Shown one piece after another: positions 8,420-17,763 of a stretch of DNA of 64,000 bases. The stretch covers positions 3,534,001-3,598,000 of the forward strand of contig NZ_JABBFX010000001.1 of assembly GCF_012927085.1 (NCBI RefSeq), read 5' to 3'. Origin of the DNA: Ramlibacter agri. GTDB lineage: Bacteria > Pseudomonadota > Gammaproteobacteria > Burkholderiales > Burkholderiaceae_C. The first letter of the stretch is position 1; each line of letters opens with the position of its first letter. The position numbers and the translations under genes were made by a program. The notes under the pieces were generated by a model. That model worked only from the letters and a program-made list of their open reading frames with translations, was not told the DNA's origin and searched no databases.

Positions 8420-10294
8420 ATGTCGTATCTCGTGCTTGCCCGCAAATACCGGCCCCGGACCTTCTCCCAGATGGTCGGCCAGGAGCATGTGGTGCAGGCG
8501 CTGTCCAATGCCCTGGAGCAGCAGCGGCTGCACCATGCCTACCTGTTCACCGGCACCCGCGGGGTCGGCAAGACCACCGTTTCGCGGATCCTTGCGAAGT
8601 CGCTGAACTGCCAGGGCCCGGACGGCAATGGCGGCATCACGGCCACGCCCTGCGGCGTGTGCCAGGCTTGCACCGACATCGATTCGGGCCGCTTCGTCGA
8701 CTACACCGAGCTGGACGCCGCTTCGAACCGCGGCGTCGACGAGGTGCAGGGCCTGCTGGAGCAGGCGGTCTACAAGCCGGTGCAGGGCCGCTTCAAGGTC
8801 TTCATGATCGACGAAGTGCACATGCTCACGGGCCACGCCTTCAACGCGATGCTGAAGACGCTGGAAGAGCCGCCCGAGTACCTGAAATTCGTGCTCGCCA
8901 CCACCGACCCGCAGAAGGTGCCGGTGACCGTGCTGTCACGCTGCCTGCAGTTCAACCTGCGGCCGATGGCGCCCGAGACGGTGCAGGAGCACCTGGCGCA
9001 CGTGCTGGAGGCCGAAAAGGTGGCCGCCGAGCCGGGCGCGCTGCGCCTGCTGGGGCGCGCCGCCCGCGGTTCCATGCGCGATGCGCTGTCGCTCACCGAC
9101 CAGGCCATCGCCTTCGGCGGCGGCCAGCTGCAGGAGCCGGCGGTGCGCCAGATGCTGGGCAGCGTCGATCGCAGCCACGTGTTCCGCCTGATCGAAGCGC
9201 TGGCGGCCGGCGACGGCAAGAGCGTCGTCGAGACCTCCGAGACGTTGCGCGTGCACGGCCTGTCGGCCGCGGCGGCGCTGGAGGAAATGAGCATGGTGCT
9301 GCAGCGCATGGCGGTGCTGCAGGCCGTGCCCTCGGCGGCGGACGCGAGCGACGAGGAGTCGGCCACCATCGCGAGCCTGGCCGAAGCGATGCCGGCCGAC
9401 GAGACGCAGCTGCTCTATAGCCTGTGCCTGCATGGAAGGCAGGAGCTGGGGCTGGCGCCGGACGAATATGCGGCGTTGACGATGGTGCTGCTCCGATTGC
9501 TGGCCTTCAAACCCGGCGCGACGGAAAAAAAAACTCTGAATAAAGCTGCGGCGGGGGGGAGAGCTGGGGTGGCTGCGCCAACCCAGCCTGCCAGGCCCGC
9601 TGCGACGAGCGCTCCGGCACCCCAGGCGAGCGCTCCGCAACCGCAAGCCGAATCCCGTAGGCCGGGTTCCGCGCCAGCGGACCCCAGCGATGCAGCGCCG
9701 GCCGCCGTTGCCGCGCTAACGCCGCCAACCCCGCGCCCCACGGCCCCGCCCGGCCAGGTCCTCCCCGTCGTCGAACCGCGCAACGCCCCGCCGCGCGGCG
9801 CCGCGCCCCATCGCGAAGCCGGCGACGTGCTCGGTGTCCCCGTGCGCGTGCAGCCGGAACCCCTGCGCGATCCGCCGCCTGGCGCCCCTTCGGTGACACC
9901 CACGCCCGATGGCGACTTCTGGCAGCAGGTGGTGCAGGGCCTCGTCGCCGCCGAAGCCATCACCGCGCTCGTGCGCGAACTCGCGCTGCAGGCGCAGCTG
10001 GTCGCGCGCGACGAAGGCCACTGGATGCTGCGCGTGGAGCGCGAGACGCTCAACCAGCCCGCGGCGCGCGAGCGCCTCAAGAACGCGCTGCAGGCCGCCG
10101 GCCACAGCGTCGCAATCTCGGTGGAAGTGGGGGCCGTCACCGACAGCCCCGCGCGCCGCAATGCCGTCGCCGCCTGGCAGCGGCAGCAGGCCGCCGAGCA
10201 GATCATCCTCAACGACCCCTTCGTGCAGAAGATGCAGGAGGAGTTTGGGGCGAAAATCGTACCTGGCAGCATCAAACCTGTCGAGAAAACCTAG
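8420..10294 (+). CDS. dnaX: DNA polymerase III subunits tau and gamma
   Basis: A 624-residue clamp-loader ATPase. It begins MSYLVLARKYRPRTFSQMVG, with Walker A GTRGVGKTT (about 45-53), the zinc-binding Cys cluster (CQGPDG... CGVCQAC), and Walker B VFMIDEVHML. Domains I-III end near residue 370; beyond are a Pro/Ala-rich linker and the tau-specific C-terminus that binds DnaB helicase and polymerase alpha. A run of nine A bases at the end of domain III (9525-9533) has stops close by in both other frames and should yield a gamma form of about 374 residues. The ATG at 8420 is chosen over in-frame upstream codons by homology. Confidence 0.97.
   Translation: MSYLVLARKYRPRTFSQMVGQEHVVQALSNALEQQRLHHAYLFTGTRGVGKTTVSRILAKSLNCQGPDGNGGITATPCGVCQACTDIDSGRFVDYTELDAASNRGVDEVQGLLEQAVYKPVQGRFKVFMIDEVHMLTGHAFNAMLKTLEEPPEYLKFVLATTDPQKVPVTVLSRCLQFNLRPMAPETVQEHLAHVLEAEKVAAEPGALRLLGRAARGSMRDALSLTDQAIAFGGGQLQEPAVRQMLGSVDRSHVFRLIEALAAGDGKSVVETSETLRVHGLSAAAALEEMSMVLQRMAVLQAVPSAADASDEESATIASLAEAMPADETQLLYSLCLHGRQELGLAPDEYAALTMVLLRLLAFKPGATEKKTLNKAAAGGRAGVAAPTQPARPAATSAPAPQASAPQPQAESRRPGSAPADPSDAAPAAVAALTPPTPRPTAPPGQVLPVVEPRNAPPRGAAPHREAGDVLGVPVRVQPEPLRDPPPGAPSVTPTPDGDFWQQVVQGLVAAEAITALVRELALQAQLVARDEGHWMLRVERETLNQPAARERLKNALQAAGHSVAISVEVGAVTDSPARRNAVAAWQRQQAAEQIILNDPFVQKMQEEFGAKIVPGSIKPVEKT
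9525..9543 (+). other. dnaX slippage/frameshift site producing gamma
   Basis: Nine consecutive A residues span codons 369-372. A -1 shift after Lys371 reads Asn-Ser-Glu-stop (TAA at 9541-9543); a +1 shift reads Leu-stop (TGA at 9537-9539, allowing for the lost base). An 11-bp stem with one mismatch (9563-9573 with 9577-9587, 3-base loop) follows about 30 bases downstream. The location matches the domain III boundary where other dnaX genes make gamma. Confidence 0.75.
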
Positions 10295-10306
10295 AGAGTC
10301 AACACC

Positions 10307-10630
10307 ATGTTCAACAAAGGACAGCTGGCAGGCCTGATGAAGCAGGCCCAGGCCATGCAGGACAACCTGAAGAAGGCGCAGGAAGAGCTTGCCCTCATCG
10401 AAGTGAGCGGCGAAGCCGGCGCCGGGCTCGTGAAGGTCGTCATGACCTGCAAGCACGACGTCAAGCGCGTGACCATCGACCCCAGCCTGCTCGGCGAGGA
10501 CAAGGACATGCTGGAAGACCTGGTCGCCGCGGCCTTCAACGCCGCCGTGCGCAAGGCCGAGGAAACCAGCGCCGAGAAGATGGGCAAGCTCACCGCGGGC
10601 CTGCCCCCGGGCATGAAGCTCCCGTTCTAA
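10307..10630 (+). CDS. ybaB: YbaB/EbfC-family nucleoid-associated protein
   Basis: A 107-residue protein with the family's Gln/Lys-rich helical start ([22 protein letters not shown]), the central [23 protein letters not shown] strands and the PGMKLPF end. YbaB dimers bind DNA and affect nucleoid organisation and gene expression. It lies 12 bases after dnaX and its TAA is directly followed by the recR start, the widely conserved dnaX-ybaB-recR order. Confidence 0.95.
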   Translation: MFNKGQLAGLMKQAQAMQDNLKKAQEELALIEVSGEAGAGLVKVVMTCKHDVKRVTIDPSLLGEDKDMLEDLVAAAFNAAVRKAEETSAEKMGKLTAGLPPGMKLPF

Positions 10631-11224
10631 TTGGCCGAACCTTCCCTCCAGGCCCTCATCGAGGCCCTGCGCCGCTTGCCCGGCGTGGGCGTGAAGTCCG
10701 CTTCACGCATGGCCTACCACATGCTCCAGCACGATCGCGAAGGCGCGCACGTGCTGGCGCGGGCATTGGAGCAGGCGGCTTCGCACGTGCGCCACTGCAG
10801 CATGTGCAACACCTTCACCGAGGACGAGGTGTGCGCCACCTGCCGCAGCCCGCAGCGGGACCGCAGCAAGCTGTGCGTGGTGGAGACGCCGGCGGACCAG
10901 GCCGCGGTGGAGCGCACGCAGGCCTTCCATGGCCTGTACTTCGTGCTGGGGGGCAAGCTGAGCCCGCTGGACGGCATCGGGCCCAAGGACATCGGCCTGG
11001 CCAAGCTGTTCGGCCGGGCCACCGATGGCGAGGTGCAGGAGGTGATCCTCGCCACCAACTTCACCGCCGAAGGGGAGGCCACGGCGCACGTGATCGCCGA
11101 AGCGCTCAAGCAGCGCGGACTGAAAGTGACGCGGCTGGCACGGGGGGTACCGGCCGGCAGTGAACTCGAATACGTGGATCTGGGCACCATCGCGCACGCG
11201 CTGGTGGACAGGAGGACGAAATAA
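10631..11224 (+). CDS. recR: Recombination mediator protein RecR
   Basis: A 197-residue RecR. It has the helix-hairpin-helix start ([20 protein letters not shown]), the four-Cys zinc finger (CSMCNTF... CATC at about 57-72), the Toprim domain ([14 protein letters not shown]) and the C-terminal Walker-like region. With RecF/RecO it loads RecA at gaps. Translation begins at a TTG that directly follows the ybaB stop codon with no intervening base, so it depends on translational coupling. Confidence 0.96.
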   Translation: MAEPSLQALIEALRRLPGVGVKSASRMAYHMLQHDREGAHVLARALEQAASHVRHCSMCNTFTEDEVCATCRSPQRDRSKLCVVETPADQAAVERTQAFHGLYFVLGGKLSPLDGIGPKDIGLAKLFGRATDGEVQEVILATNFTAEGEATAHVIAEALKQRGLKVTRLARGVPAGSELEYVDLGTIAHALVDRRTK

Positions 11225-11226
11225 AA

Positions 11227-11640
11227 ATGCAATACGCTCGCTTCACCGTGGCCTACTGGTGCGTGCTGTTCGCCGTGCTGATGCCTTACGCCTGCGCGAT
11301 CCTGGCCAAGCGCGGCGGCGCCGGCAAGTCCAGGCGCGACGGCGGCTACGACAATGCCGACCCGCGCGGCTGGCTCGCGCGCCAGGACGGCTGGAAGGCC
11401 CGCGCCAACGGCGCGCAGGCCAACAGCTTCGAGGCGCTGCCCTTCTTCATCGGCGCGGTCATCATCGCCCACCAGCTCGGCGCGCCGCAGGCGATGCTGG
11501 ACGTGCTGGCGGTGCTGTTCATCGCGCTGCGCATCATCTACATCGTGATGTACGTGGCCGGCCTGCCGACCACGCGCTCCGCCATCTGGGCGCTGGCTTT
11601 CCTCGCCAACGTGGCCATCTTCTTCATCGGCTGGCGCTAG
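11227..11640 (+). CDS. MAPEG-family membrane protein
   Basis: A 137-residue protein with four predicted membrane segments (about 8-27, 62-82, 86-105, 116-135) and the MAPEG signature region (RANGAQANSFEALPFFIGAVI). The family includes membrane glutathione transferases; bacterial members mostly lack a known substrate. It starts 2 bases after the recR stop and is likely the last gene of the dnaX operon. Confidence 0.85.
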   Translation: MQYARFTVAYWCVLFAVLMPYACAILAKRGGAGKSRRDGGYDNADPRGWLARQDGWKARANGAQANSFEALPFFIGAVIIAHQLGAPQAMLDVLAVLFIALRIIYIVMYVAGLPTTRSAIWALAFLANVAIFFIGWR

Positions 11641-11770
11641 GCGCCCGGGGCGGGGCGCCCCACCCATTCCGCTTACGTGGAAACCCGCGCGGGATGGTCC
11701 TGATGCACTGCATCAAAGTGCGCACTAGTCTCTGTGCATTCGCAGAAGAACACAGAGAGAGGACCTGGCG

Positions 11771-12817
11771 ATGCCCCCGCCCAAGCTCGACCGCCGGCGT
11801 TTCGCCGCGCTGGCCGCGGCTGCAGTCGCCGTGCCGGCTGCGCGCCTCCTGCGCGCGCAGCTGAAGGTCGAGAAGCCGCGGGTCACCATCGCCTGCGGGG
11901 GCAAGGCGGCGTTCTACTACCTGCCGCTCACCATCGCGGAGCAGCTCGGGTTCTTCCAGGCCGAGGGCGTGGACGTCGAGGTGACGGACCATGCCGGCGG
12001 CACGCCCGCCTTGCAGGCGGCGCTGGCCGGCCAGGCGGACGTGGTAAGCGGCGCCTACGAGCACACCATCAACCTGCAAAGCCGCAACCAGCACTTCCAG
12101 TCCTTCGTCGTGCAGGGGCGCGCGCCGCAGATCGCGATGGGCGTTTCGGCGAAGACCATGCCGGGCTACCGCAACATCGGCGAGCTGCGCGGCAAGCGCA
12201 TCGGCATCACGGCGCCAGGTTCTTCCACCAACATGGTGGCGGCGCTGGTGCTGGCGCGCGGTGGCCTGAAGGCGGCCGACGTGAGCTTCGTGGGGGTCGG
12301 CAATTCGGCCTCGGCGCTGACGGCGCTGCGCACGGGCCAGGTGGATGCGATCTGCAACACCGATCCCGTGATGACCATGCTGGAACAGAAGGGCGAGGTG
12401 CGCATCATCAGCGACACGCGCACGCTCAAGGGCACGCAGGAAGTGTTCGGCGGCCCCATGCCGGCGGCCTGCCTGTATGCGTCGATGGAGTTCGTCGACC
12501 GGAACCCGGCGACCTGCCAGGCGCTCACCAACGCCATCGTGCACAGCCTCAAGTGGCTGCAGACGGCCGGGCCCAGCGACCTGATCAAGGCGGTGCCGGA
12601 GGCTTACCTGCTGGGGGATCGCGCGCTGTACCTCGCGTCCTTCAACAAGGTGCACGAGGCGATCTCGGTGGACGGCATCCTGCCGGAAGAGGGCGCGCGC
12701 ACCGCGCTGAAGGCGATCGCGAGCTTCGAGCCGGCCCTGAAGCCGGAGAAGATCGCGCTCGCCAAGACCTACACCAACGACTTCGCGCGCCGCGCGAAGC
12801 AGAAGTTCAAGGCCTAA
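11771..12817 (+). CDS. Orphan ABC substrate-binding protein (NMT1/SsuA type), Tat-like signal
   Basis: A 348-residue periplasmic binding protein of the nitrate/sulfonate/taurine (NMT1/THI5-like) family. The N-terminus MPPPKLDRRRFAALAAAAVA has a twin-arginine-like motif, then a mature region with GFFQAEGVDVEV, GTPALQAALAGQADVVSGAY and GKRIGITAPGSSTNM, the standard ligand-cleft segments. No permease or ATPase gene is adjacent: the neighbours are an unrelated MAPEG gene and a convergent WXXGXW gene, with which its 3' end overlaps by 4 bases. The ligand is unknown. Confidence 0.85.
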   Translation: MPPPKLDRRRFAALAAAAVAVPAARLLRAQLKVEKPRVTIACGGKAAFYYLPLTIAEQLGFFQAEGVDVEVTDHAGGTPALQAALAGQADVVSGAYEHTINLQSRNQHFQSFVVQGRAPQIAMGVSAKTMPGYRNIGELRGKRIGITAPGSSTNMVAALVLARGGLKAADVSFVGVGNSASALTALRTGQVDAICNTDPVMTMLEQKGEVRIISDTRTLKGTQEVFGGPMPAACLYASMEFVDRNPATCQALTNAIVHSLKWLQTAGPSDLIKAVPEAYLLGDRALYLASFNKVHEAISVDGILPEEGARTALKAIASFEPALKPEKIALAKTYTNDFARRAKQKFKA

Positions 12818-13227
12818 CTCCGGTTGGGGTTGCCGGGGTGCCGGTCGAAGCGGTTCGGGACGCCGTCGCCGTCGTCGTCGCGGCGGCCGTAGTGGTGGCC
12901 GCGATCGTGGTCACGGTCGTAGTCCATGCGGCGTTCCCAGTTGCCGCCCACCATCACCCATTCGCCGTTGCCGCGCTGGACCCAGCGGGCGTCGCGCCAT
13001 TCGTGGCCGTGGCGTTCCGCGATCCAGTGGCCGCCGACCCAGACGTACTGGCCATGGCGCCACTCGTAGTGGCCGCCGCCCCAGACGTAGCCCGGGCGGC
13101 CCGCAGGAACGGTCTCGACGAGGGGCGCCGGCGGGCCGACGGTGATGCGCACCTGCGCGTTGGCGGCGGTGGCGCCGAGGCCCAGCAGGGAAGCAGCGGC
13201 CAGCGCCGCGAGAATGGTCTTCTTCAT
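12814..13227 (-). CDS. Secreted WXXGXW-repeat protein with Ca-binding-like tail
   Basis: A 137-residue exported protein. A signal peptide (about 1-24, cleaved after ANAQ) is followed by repeats of the WXXGXW/YXWXGGHW kind (RPGYVWGGGHYEW, GQYVWVGGHWI, GEWVMVGGNWE), a family common in Burkholderiales and of unknown function. The His/Arg/Asp-rich end contains DDDGDGVPNRFDRHPGNP, which resembles a thrombospondin type 3 calcium loop. The start is set by an AAGGAG ribosome site at the ATG 13227. It has no operon partner; the downstream gene converges. Confidence 0.82.
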   Translation of the reverse strand: MKKTILAALAAASLLGLGATAANAQVRITVGPPAPLVETVPAGRPGYVWGGGHYEWRHGQYVWVGGHWIAERHGHEWRDARWVQRGNGEWVMVGGNWERRMDYDRDHDRGHHYGRRDDDGDGVPNRFDRHPGNPNRS

Positions 13228-13366
13228 ACAGAACTCCTTCCAGTGATGGAACGGAGTCACTGTGGCCCGGTCGAACGCGCTCCAGCATCGGAGCCGAACG
13301 GTTCAATTCGTCGGAACTGTCCTGCGCGTGGAGCAGGCAGCCCCTTGCGCGCGGAATAGTTCACGC

Positions 13367-14902
13367 CTAATGGTGTTTCTTGGGCGGCGGCGCGGCCTTG
13401 TGCGGCGCCGGCTTGGCGGGCGTGCGCACGCCGTTGCGTGGCGCGGCCGCGGCCTTCATCTGCGGATGGTGCGCCACGGCCTTGATCGGCGAGCTGCGCA
13501 CCGGCACGTTCAGCACGATCTGCTGGCCCGCCTTCAGCGTGCTGTTCGCGTGCAGGTTGTTCCAGTCGGCCACCTGCGCCGGCGCCAGCTTGTAGCGATG
13601 GGCGATGCTGGCAATGCTGTCGCGGCGGCCAGCCTTCACCACGATGCGCTTCGTGACGATTTCCGGCGCCAGGCTCAGTTGCGCGTTGTCGGCGACATGC
13701 ACGGCCACGTCCGGCTGTTCGGCGCTGCGGCGCGGCACGATCAGCACCGAGCCGGCCTTGATCAGCATGCGCGGCGGAATGGCGTTGACGTTGCGCAGGT
13801 CCGCTTCGTTCATGCCGGTGCGGCGCGCGGCCTCCGCCGGGCTCATGGTGGCCGGCGCGCTCCAGGCCGTCCAGCTTGCAAACTTGCCCTCGCTGTATTC
13901 GGCGAAGTTGCGCTTGAAGACGGCGGCGTTGTCCCAGGGCAGCAGGATCTGCGGCGTGCCGGCCGCCAGGATCACGGGGCGATTCAGTTGCGGGTTGAGC
14001 GCCTTGAAGTCGTCGATCTCCACGTCGGCCAGGCGGGCGGCCAGCGCCACGTCCATGTCGCGCTCCAGCGTGACGCTCTGGAAGTAAGGATGGTTCTCGA
14101 TCAGCGGCAGTTCGGCGCGGAAGGTATCCGGCGCGGCCACGATGTTCTTCACCGCCTGCAGCTTCGGGACGTAGTTGCGCGTCTCGGCGGGCAGGTTCAG
14201 GTCGAGGTAGCCCGTGCCCAGGCCGGCGCGCTGGTTGCGCTGGATCGCCTTGGTGACGTTGCCTTCGCCCCAGTTGTACGCGGCCAGCGCCAGGTGCCAG
14301 TCGCCGAACATGCCATACAGCTTTTGCAGGTAGTCCAGCGCCGCCTTGGTCGAGGCCAGCACGTTGCGGCGGTCGTCGCGGAAGACGTTCTGCTTCAGGT
14401 CGTAGTCCTTGCCCGTGCCGGGCATGAACTGCCACATGCCGGCGGCGCGCGCGGTCGACACGGCCTGCGGGTTGAACGCGCTCTCGATGAACGGCAGCAG
14501 CGCCAGCTCGGTGGGCATGTTGCGCCGCTCCAGTTCCTCGACGACGTGGAACAGGTACTTGCGCGAGCGGTCCGTCATGCGCTGCAGGTAGTCCGGCCGC
14601 GTCGCGTACCACTGCTCCTGCTGCCGCACGAGGTCGGTGTCCAGGTTGGGCATGGCGAAGCCGCGGCGGATGCGCGACCAGAGGTCGGGCGGGGCTTCCA
14701 GGCCGGCGACGTTCTGCGAGGAGAGCTCGTTCGGCTGGATCGCCGACAGCGGGCCGGCGGGAATGACCGCCGGCAGCGGGCTGCCGATGCTGGCGCCGGC
14801 CACGGGCGCTTCCTTGCCGGGGACGGCCTCGGGGCCCTGGAGGTTCGCGCAGCCGGCGAGGGCCAGCGCGGCGACCAGGGCGAGGAGGTGGTACTGCTTC
14901 AT
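13367..14902 (-). CDS. mltD: Membrane-bound lytic murein transglycosylase D-like, LysM domains
   Basis: A 511-residue lipoprotein: lipobox LALAGC with Cys18, an SLT domain with catalytic Glu140 ([11 protein letters not shown]) and the GMWQFMP and AAYNWGEGN motifs, then two LysM peptidoglycan-binding modules (about 360-405 and 425-475) and a Lys/Pro/His-rich tail. It cleaves the glycan strands of peptidoglycan to 1,6-anhydro-muropeptides at the outer membrane. The ATG at 14902 is chosen because the lipoprotein signal begins there. Confidence 0.93.
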   Translation of the reverse strand: MKQYHLLALVAALALAGCANLQGPEAVPGKEAPVAGASIGSPLPAVIPAGPLSAIQPNELSSQNVAGLEAPPDLWSRIRRGFAMPNLDTDLVRQQEQWYATRPDYLQRMTDRSRKYLFHVVEELERRNMPTELALLPFIESAFNPQAVSTARAAGMWQFMPGTGKDYDLKQNVFRDDRRNVLASTKAALDYLQKLYGMFGDWHLALAAYNWGEGNVTKAIQRNQRAGLGTGYLDLNLPAETRNYVPKLQAVKNIVAAPDTFRAELPLIENHPYFQSVTLERDMDVALAARLADVEIDDFKALNPQLNRPVILAAGTPQILLPWDNAAVFKRNFAEYSEGKFASWTAWSAPATMSPAEAARRTGMNEADLRNVNAIPPRMLIKAGSVLIVPRRSAEQPDVAVHVADNAQLSLAPEIVTKRIVVKAGRRDSIASIAHRYKLAPAQVADWNNLHANSTLKAGQQIVLNVPVRSSPIKAVAHHPQMKAAAAPRNGVRTPAKPAPHKAAPPPKKHH

Positions 14903-15118
14903 CGGTGGAATTCGGTGATCCGCATGCGGCCCCGCATTGTTGCCGGGAATGGCCCAGCTGCCTATGGCTGAAGCGCGCCGGCGTGGCAAATTTCAGGTTT
15001 CCGGGCGTGTCGTCGTGTGAACACAGCACGGCGGGAGGAACCGGCGGGCCCGCCCGGTGGTCTGGAGTGCCGTCACGGGCCGTGACTAGAATCGCGTCCA
15101 AGTTGCACGCCGTTGCGC

Positions 15119-15922
15119 ATGAGCGATCCGATTCTAGGAATGCAGAAGTGGTTCGAAACCCCGCCCGGCCGGTACCTCCTGGCCTGGGAACGGGCGGAAT
15201 TCGACCGCGCGGTCGGCGACATCTTCGGTTACCACGCGCTTCAGCTCGGGCTGCCGGAGCTGGATACGCTGGCCGCCAACCGCATGCCGCACAAGTGGCT
15301 GGCGCTGCCCGAGGCCCAGGCCGTGGCCGCCGACGTCAAGCCGGACCTGGTGACGGACTTCGCCGCCTTGCCCTTCGAGGAGAACAGCATCGACCTGGTC
15401 GTGTTGCCGCACTCGCTGGAGCTGAACGTCGACCCGCACACCACGCTGCGCGAGGTGGAGCGGGTGCTGGTGCCGGAAGGCAAGGTGGTGATCTGCTGCC
15501 TGAACCCGGCCAGCCTGTGGGGCCTGCGCCAGCGGCGCGCCCACCTGTACCGGCGCTTCGGCGTCGGCGAGCTTTACCTGCCCGACGCCGGCGACTTCAT
15601 CGGCTACTGGCGGCTGCGCGACTGGCTGCGCCTCTTGTCCTTCGAGGTGGAAGCCAGCAGCTTCGGCTGCTACCGCCCGGCGCTCAACACCGAGAAGTGG
15701 CTGGAGCGCTTCGGCTGGATGGACGCGGTCGGCGAGCGCTCCTGGCCGATCTTCGGCGCCGTGTATTTCATCGTCGCGGTCAAGCGCGTGCGCGGCGCCA
15801 AATGGATCGGCCCGGTGTGGAAGAAGGCGAAAGCCCTCGCGTCCGCGCCGGTGCCGATCACCAATCGCAGCGGCCGGCGCCAGCCGGAGCTGCAAGCCCA
15901 TCAAAACACACTGACGGAATGA
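15119..15922 (+). CDS. Class I SAM-dependent methyltransferase
   Basis: About 267 residues. It has the Methyltransf_11 pattern [22 protein letters not shown] (motif II area) and [21 protein letters not shown] (motif III area), then [12 protein letters not shown], characteristic of an uncharacterised proteobacterial family encoded next to rnhA. The substrate is unknown. The stop overlaps the rnhA ATG (ATGA), so the two are translationally coupled; the rnhA and glyoxalase II pairing is known from related genomes, but gloB is not seen here. A TTG two codons upstream is a possible alternative start. Confidence 0.85.
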   Translation: MSDPILGMQKWFETPPGRYLLAWERAEFDRAVGDIFGYHALQLGLPELDTLAANRMPHKWLALPEAQAVAADVKPDLVTDFAALPFEENSIDLVVLPHSLELNVDPHTTLREVERVLVPEGKVVICCLNPASLWGLRQRRAHLYRRFGVGELYLPDAGDFIGYWRLRDWLRLLSFEVEASSFGCYRPALNTEKWLERFGWMDAVGERSWPIFGAVYFIVAVKRVRGAKWIGPVWKKAKALASAPVPITNRSGRRQPELQAHQNTLTE

Positions 15923-16368
15923 ACCAGGTCGAGATCTACACGGACGGGGCTTGCAAGGGCAATCCCGGTCCCGGCGGCTGGGGCGTGCTCATGCGCTCCG
16001 GGACCACCAACAAGGAGCTGTACGGCGGCGAGCGCAGCACCACCAACAACCGCATGGAGCTGATGGCCGTGATCCAGGCGCTGGAGGCTCTGAAGCGCCC
16101 GTGCGCGGTCACGCTCTACCTGGACAGCCAGTACGTTCTGAAGGGCATCACCGAATGGCTGCCCGGGTGGAAGGCCAAGGGCTGGAAGACCGCCAGCAAG
16201 CAGCCGGTGAAAAATGCGGAACTCTGGCGCCGCCTGGATGATCTGCTGACGCAGGGTGGTCACGTTGTGGACTGGCGCTGGGTGCGCGGCCACACCGGGG
16301 ACGCCGGCAACGAACGCGCGGATGCGCTGGCCAACATGGGCGTGAGCCACGCCCTGGCGCAACGCTAG
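15919..16368 (+). CDS. rnhA: Ribonuclease HI
   Basis: A 149-residue RNase HI. It begins [20 protein letters not shown] and has the four acidic catalytic residues in [19 protein letters not shown] and GNERADALA, plus the [17 protein letters not shown] handle region. It degrades RNA in RNA-DNA hybrids such as R-loops and primers. It overlaps the methyltransferase gene by 4 bases. Confidence 0.97.
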   Translation: MNQVEIYTDGACKGNPGPGGWGVLMRSGTTNKELYGGERSTTNNRMELMAVIQALEALKRPCAVTLYLDSQYVLKGITEWLPGWKAKGWKTASKQPVKNAELWRRLDDLLTQGGHVVDWRWVRGHTGDAGNERADALANMGVSHALAQR

Positions 16369-16551
16369 GACTGCGACAAGCATCAGGGGGTGAGGTTGTA
16401 AAGCGGGCGTAAAGACCTGCCGCTTCCGTGCGGGCGCTGCAACCCTTGCGGATGCTCTTGATGCCTTTGGTGCTACGACCTGTTACATTGGGCGATTCGC
16501 CCGAAAACGCCCGTGCGAGCGGGCGGAACCATCGCAAGACGGACTCTTTTC

Positions 16552-17763
16552 ATGCCTTCTAAAGCAACATACGGCGCAGTCGCCGCGGTGGTCGTGGTCG
16601 GCGCCGCCGCGGCCTGGTGGTACCACGGCAAGGGCGCGCCCGATCAGGCGCACGCCGCGGAATCCCCCGCCGCCGCCGGCCCGCGCGGCGCGGCCAGCGG
16701 CCAGCAATTCGCAACCCTGGTCACGCTGGCCACGGCGAAGAAGCAGGACGTGCCGGTCACCGTCACCGTCAACGGCATGGTGGTCTCGCTCAATAGCGTC
16801 GACGTGCGGCCGCAGGTGAGCAACATGGTCCAGAAGGTCCATGTCAAGGAAGGCGATTTCGTCAAGGCGGGCCAGCCGCTGTTCACGCTGGACTCGCGCG
16901 CCGACCAGGCCAACCTGGAGAAGGCCAAGGCGCAGATGCTGAAGGACCAGGCGCAGCTCGCCGACCTGGAACGGCAGTACCAGCGCAGCCAGGAACTGCT
17001 GGCGCAGAACTTCGTCGCCAAGGGCGCCACCGACACCGTGCTGTCGCAGGTGGAGGCGCAGCGCGCCGCGGTCGAGGCCGACAAGGCCGCCATCCAGTCC
17101 GCCTCGGTGCAAATGACCTACGACGAGATCCGCGCGCCCATCTCCGGCCGCACGGGCGTGATCAACGCCTTCGTCGGCACCCTGGCGCAACCGGGCAACG
17201 CGCTGGTCACCATCACCCAGCTCGATCCGATCGCCGTGCAGTTCCCGGTGCCGGAAGGCCGCCTGCAGGACCTGCTGGATGCTTCCCGCCAGCACACCCA
17301 GGTACTGGCCACGGTGCCGGGCCGGCCGGCGGCGCTGAAGGGCTTCCTCAGCTTCGTCGACAACACGGTCGATCCCACGGCTGGCACGGTGCGTGCCAAG
17401 GCCACCTTCGACAACGCCGACCACGCGCTGTGGCCCGGCCAGTACGTCAACGCCAGCGTGACCGTGCGCCAGCTGAAGGACGCGGTGGTGGTGCCCATCG
17501 CCGCCGTCATCACCAGCCCCAACGGCCGCATCGTGTACGTGCTGAAGGACGACATGACGGTGCAGCCGCGCCGGGTGGAGATCGTCTACTCCTTCGGCGA
17601 CCAGGCGGTGCTGAGCGCGCTGCAGGTTGGTGAGCGCGTCGTGGTCGAAGGCAAGCAGAACCTGCGCCCCGGTTCGCGCGTGCGCCTGGAGCGCGCGCCG
17701 CAGCCCGGCGGCGGCATGGTTCCCGGCTCGCCCGGTCCGGTGGCGAAGAAGGACCCGACGTGA
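16552..17763 (+). CDS. RND efflux periplasmic adaptor subunit
   Basis: A 403-residue membrane-fusion protein (MdtA/AcrA type) with an N-terminal membrane anchor (about 7-22), lipoyl-like halves (VDVRPQVSNMVQKVHVKEGDFVKAGQPLFTLD), a helical hairpin (about 120-180) and beta-barrel and membrane-proximal domains. It couples the inner-membrane pump to an outer-membrane channel. The stop overlaps the GTG start of the pump gene (GTGA). The 183-base upstream region is free of genes and should hold the promoter; no regulator gene is adjacent. Confidence 0.93.
   Translation: MPSKATYGAVAAVVVVGAAAAWWYHGKGAPDQAHAAESPAAAGPRGAASGQQFATLVTLATAKKQDVPVTVTVNGMVVSLNSVDVRPQVSNMVQKVHVKEGDFVKAGQPLFTLDSRADQANLEKAKAQMLKDQAQLADLERQYQRSQELLAQNFVAKGATDTVLSQVEAQRAAVEADKAAIQSASVQMTYDEIRAPISGRTGVINAFVGTLAQPGNALVTITQLDPIAVQFPVPEGRLQDLLDASRQHTQVLATVPGRPAALKGFLSFVDNTVDPTAGTVRAKATFDNADHALWPGQYVNASVTVRQLKDAVVVPIAAVITSPNGRIVYVLKDDMTVQPRRVEIVYSFGDQAVLSALQVGERVVVEGKQNLRPGSRVRLERAPQPGGGMVPGSPGPVAKKDPT

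Noticed and set aside
11640..11662. GC-rich inverted repeat after the MAPEG gene as a terminator
   Set aside because: The stem is short, has several competing registers and no T run follows.
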